This document shows positions 15,521 to 16,581 of a stretch of 16,581 nt of DNA, piece after piece. A program made the translations under genes and the position numbers. Location: contig JBDNDK010000036.1 in the NCBI GenBank assembly GCA_046719185.1, forward strand, positions 1-16,581, read 5' to 3'. Position 1 is the first letter of the stretch, and each line of letters opens with the position of its first letter. This DNA comes from JBDNDK01 sp046719185. Lineage in GTDB: Bacteria > Armatimonadota > UBA5829. The notes beneath the pieces were generated by a model that worked only from the letters and a program-made list of their open reading frames with translations, was not told where the DNA came from and did not search any database.

Positions 15521-15550
15521 ATTCTAACACGCATTATGGTTATTGAACAA
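15521..15550 (-). promoter_or_regulatory. Extended -10 promoter giving a near-leaderless operon transcript
   Basis: On the minus strand TTGTTC, an 18-bp spacer ending in TGT, then TAGAAT lie only 9 nt before the ATG at 15511. Transcription would start about 2 nt upstream of the ATG, consistent with the missing ribosome binding site. Confidence 0.45.
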
Positions 15551-15589
15551 CAAATATTAAAAAAATCTAAAAATATTTTGTAAATGGTA

Positions 15590-15639
15590 TTGACTTAAAA
15601 GTTAGGCATGCCCATAATTCAATATTAGGAGAGCCTAAC
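15590..15639 (+). promoter_or_regulatory. Promoter with overlapping inverted repeat upstream of the DNRLRE gene
   Basis: TTGACT (15590-15595), exactly 17 bp, then CATAAT (15613-15618). A perfect 7-bp inverted repeat GTTAGGC (15601-15607) / GCCTAAC (15633-15639) flanks the -10 and start point. The first half continues as GTTAGGCATGCCCATAA, itself an imperfect palindrome that resembles DtxR-type metal-repressor sites. Metal control is an inference. Confidence 0.55.
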
Positions 15640-15720
15640 ATATATCTGAGAATATTACAGTATAAATATAATTCTTGGATTTATCTTTAGCAGCCATGGG
15701 CTTTCTCTAACCAAATAAAT

Positions 15721-15817
15721 GGGTTCATAATGTTCCAGCACTATGAACCCTGAAAGTCGGGAGTGGTAAACTACCCCCATGCCCATCATTCATTAGTTTA
15801 CCACACTTCGGCTTTCA
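15721..15817 (+). ncRNA. Structured 5' leader of unknown class
   Basis: Two stem-loops stand back to back. First, GGGTTCATA/TATGAACCC (15721-15750), 9-bp perfect with a 12-nt loop. Second, a long imperfect hairpin from TGAAAG (15751) to CTTTCA (15817) whose inner stem GTGGTAAACTA/TAGTTTACCAC (15763-15804) is perfect over 11 bp, with an internal loop. Alternative pairings exist: GTTCATAA (15723-15730) with TTATGAAC over the mini-ORF start (15849-15856), and ATGGGC (15696) with GCCCAT (15781). This looks like a cis-regulatory RNA, but the core motifs of c-di-GMP, cobalamin, TPP, SAM, glycine and Mn riboswitches are absent. Confidence 0.5.
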
Positions 15818-15837
15818 TTCAAAACCCAAAAACGGAT

Positions 15838-15871
15838 GGAGGCAATGCTTATGAACTATATTTTATTCTAA
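15838..15871 (+). CDS. Six-codon mini-ORF (leader peptide candidate)
   Basis: GGAGG at 15838-15842, an 8-nt gap, then ATG at 15851 opens the peptide MNYILF and stops with TAA at 15869-15871. The ribosome binding site is perfect, and the start codon lies in a segment able to pair with the upstream stem. It may be a translational sensor rather than a functional peptide. Confidence 0.3.
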
Positions 15872-15873
15872 AC

Positions 15874-15893
15874 ATAAAGTATATCTACTTTAT
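15874..15893 (+). repeat. Perfect hairpin directly after the mini-ORF
   Basis: ATAAAGTA and TACTTTAT form an 8-bp perfect AT-rich stem with a TATC loop, two bases after the mini-ORF stop. The next bases (TGCTTTAG) do not form a terminator tract. Confidence 0.45.
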
Positions 15894-15954
15894 TGCTTTA
15901 GATGCTGTTATCAAAAATCCCAAATACAATCAGAAAAAGAATAAGGAGAAAAGA

Positions 15955-16581
15955 ATGATTAAGAAAATATTTGCAAGTGTAACTCTTGCAGCAATGATAG
16001 TTTGCACACCAATATATGCAAATACAATTTCAATAGGTGCCAGTGCAGATAATTGGATAAACTCATGTTCAAGCGGTTCATTCGACAATAACGGTGATTT
16101 TGATCAAATAAGAGTCAGATCAGCTTGGTGGGGTCCATCGGGAGGTGAAGTAAAAACTTTTAGATCAATAATGAAGTTTGATTTAAGTTCTTTAGACCCA
16201 TCTGTTCCTATTATTAGTGCAACCTTAAAACTATACAGATATCGAATAGATGAAGACCCAACAGGAAGAACTTATGATATTCATGCTCTCACAAATAGCT
16301 GGACAGAAATGGGTTCTACTTGGAACTATAGAGACAACTATGATATTCCCGGATCAGAGGTTCCTTGGGATTCCTACACAAACGGAAATCCATCATATAA
16401 ACCCGGTGGTGGAGATTTTATATCAACACCTGCAGCCAGCACAATTGTATCAAGTGAAATTGGTTGGATGGAATGGGATATCACATCATTAGTGAATGCT
16501 TGGCTTAGCGGAGACATAGTAAATAATGTTCTAATCATAAAAGACAATGATGAGATAACAACAAAGCCGCAAGGTGGCAAC
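15955..16581 (+). CDS. Secreted DNRLRE-domain protein, N-terminal part (runs off the window)
   Basis: The open frame runs 209 codons to the window edge without a stop. Residues 1-22 are a signal peptide (MIKK, hydrophobic core, cleavage after YA at 22). The mature part shows the DNRLRE (CBM96-like) beta-sandwich pattern found in surface and extracellular proteins: a damage-prone first strand, then SIMKFDLSSL, ATLKLYRY, and the hallmark WMEWDITSLVNAWLSG (about 172-187). Such domains are structural or carbohydrate-binding; no enzyme is seen yet. The ATG follows AAGGAG with a 6-nt gap, almost identical to the start context at 651. It is expressed from the promoter at 15590 through a ~330-nt structured leader, so regulated expression is likely. 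C-terminal anchor or catalytic domains may lie beyond the window. Confidence 0.85.
   Translation, partial: MIKKIFASVTLAAMIVCTPIYANTISIGASADNWINSCSSGSFDNNGDFDQIRVRSAWWGPSGGEVKTFRSIMKFDLSSLDPSVPIISATLKLYRYRIDEDPTGRTYDIHALTNSWTEMGSTWNYRDNYDIPGSEVPWDSYTNGNPSYKPGGGDFISTPAASTIVSSEIGWMEWDITSLVNAWLSGDIVNNVLIIKDNDEITTKPQGGN

Noticed and set aside
15640..15950. c-di-GMP (GEMM), cobalamin or Mn riboswitch
   Set aside because: The conserved core motifs of these classes are absent despite strong secondary structure.

Overview
The window is about 16.6 kb of AT-rich DNA (roughly one third G+C by eye) from a bacterium with a diderm-type envelope. A secreted protein ending in a beta-barrel-like C-terminus ending in Phe, a sigma-54 gene and a glmM gene support this. 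The lineage cannot be fixed from the sequence. A bacterial translin, a DUF4838 protein and a DNRLRE secreted protein suggest an uncultured or poorly sampled, probably anaerobic phylum. No tRNA, rRNA, CRISPR array or insertion sequence was seen.

Left part (1-4048): the C-terminal third of glmM, apparently with a one-base frameshift at the window edge; a short intergenic stretch with a 25-codon ORF behind a perfect ribosome binding site; a minus-strand secreted beta-barrel-like protein; then a divergently transcribed ftsB/divIC-like division gene and a DUF4838 (glycosidase-like) gene.

Middle (4049-9186): a promoter, a short leader and a strong intrinsic terminator precede a tight two-gene pair of large PEPCK-fold-like P-loop proteins (PEPCK-like, then DUF4914, 4 bp apart). 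An OFA-family MFS carrier follows. The pair looks like one functional unit, perhaps linked to organic-acid metabolism. The first protein has a degenerate P-loop (GKR) and the second a canonical one (GKS).

9155-12950: a DUF2294 gene (minus) is divergent from a polysaccharide deacetylase plus GT4 glycosyltransferase pair. The two are in one frame, separated by a single TAA, and the glycosyltransferase has no ATG/GTG/TTG start where its family N-terminus begins. rpoN (sigma-54) lies convergent with them. It has a CxxC-x6-CxxC cluster in its acidic linker and its own promoter with a hairpin-rich leader.

13257-15511: a minus-strand operon of a small unknown protein, a translin/TRAX-like protein and a CCA-adding-type tRNA nucleotidyltransferase. 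The translin keeps the acidic residues used by the TRAX nuclease subunit. Together with its tRNA-enzyme neighbour this is the most interesting functional hypothesis here: a bacterial C3PO-like RNase acting on tRNA.

15512-16581: a divergent promoter region, then a ~330-nt structured leader (two long hairpins, alternative pairings, a 6-codon ORF with a perfect Shine-Dalgarno, a further hairpin) in front of a secreted DNRLRE-domain protein that runs off the window. The leader matches no riboswitch class I recognise. Several genes start at TTG, GTG or probably CTG.
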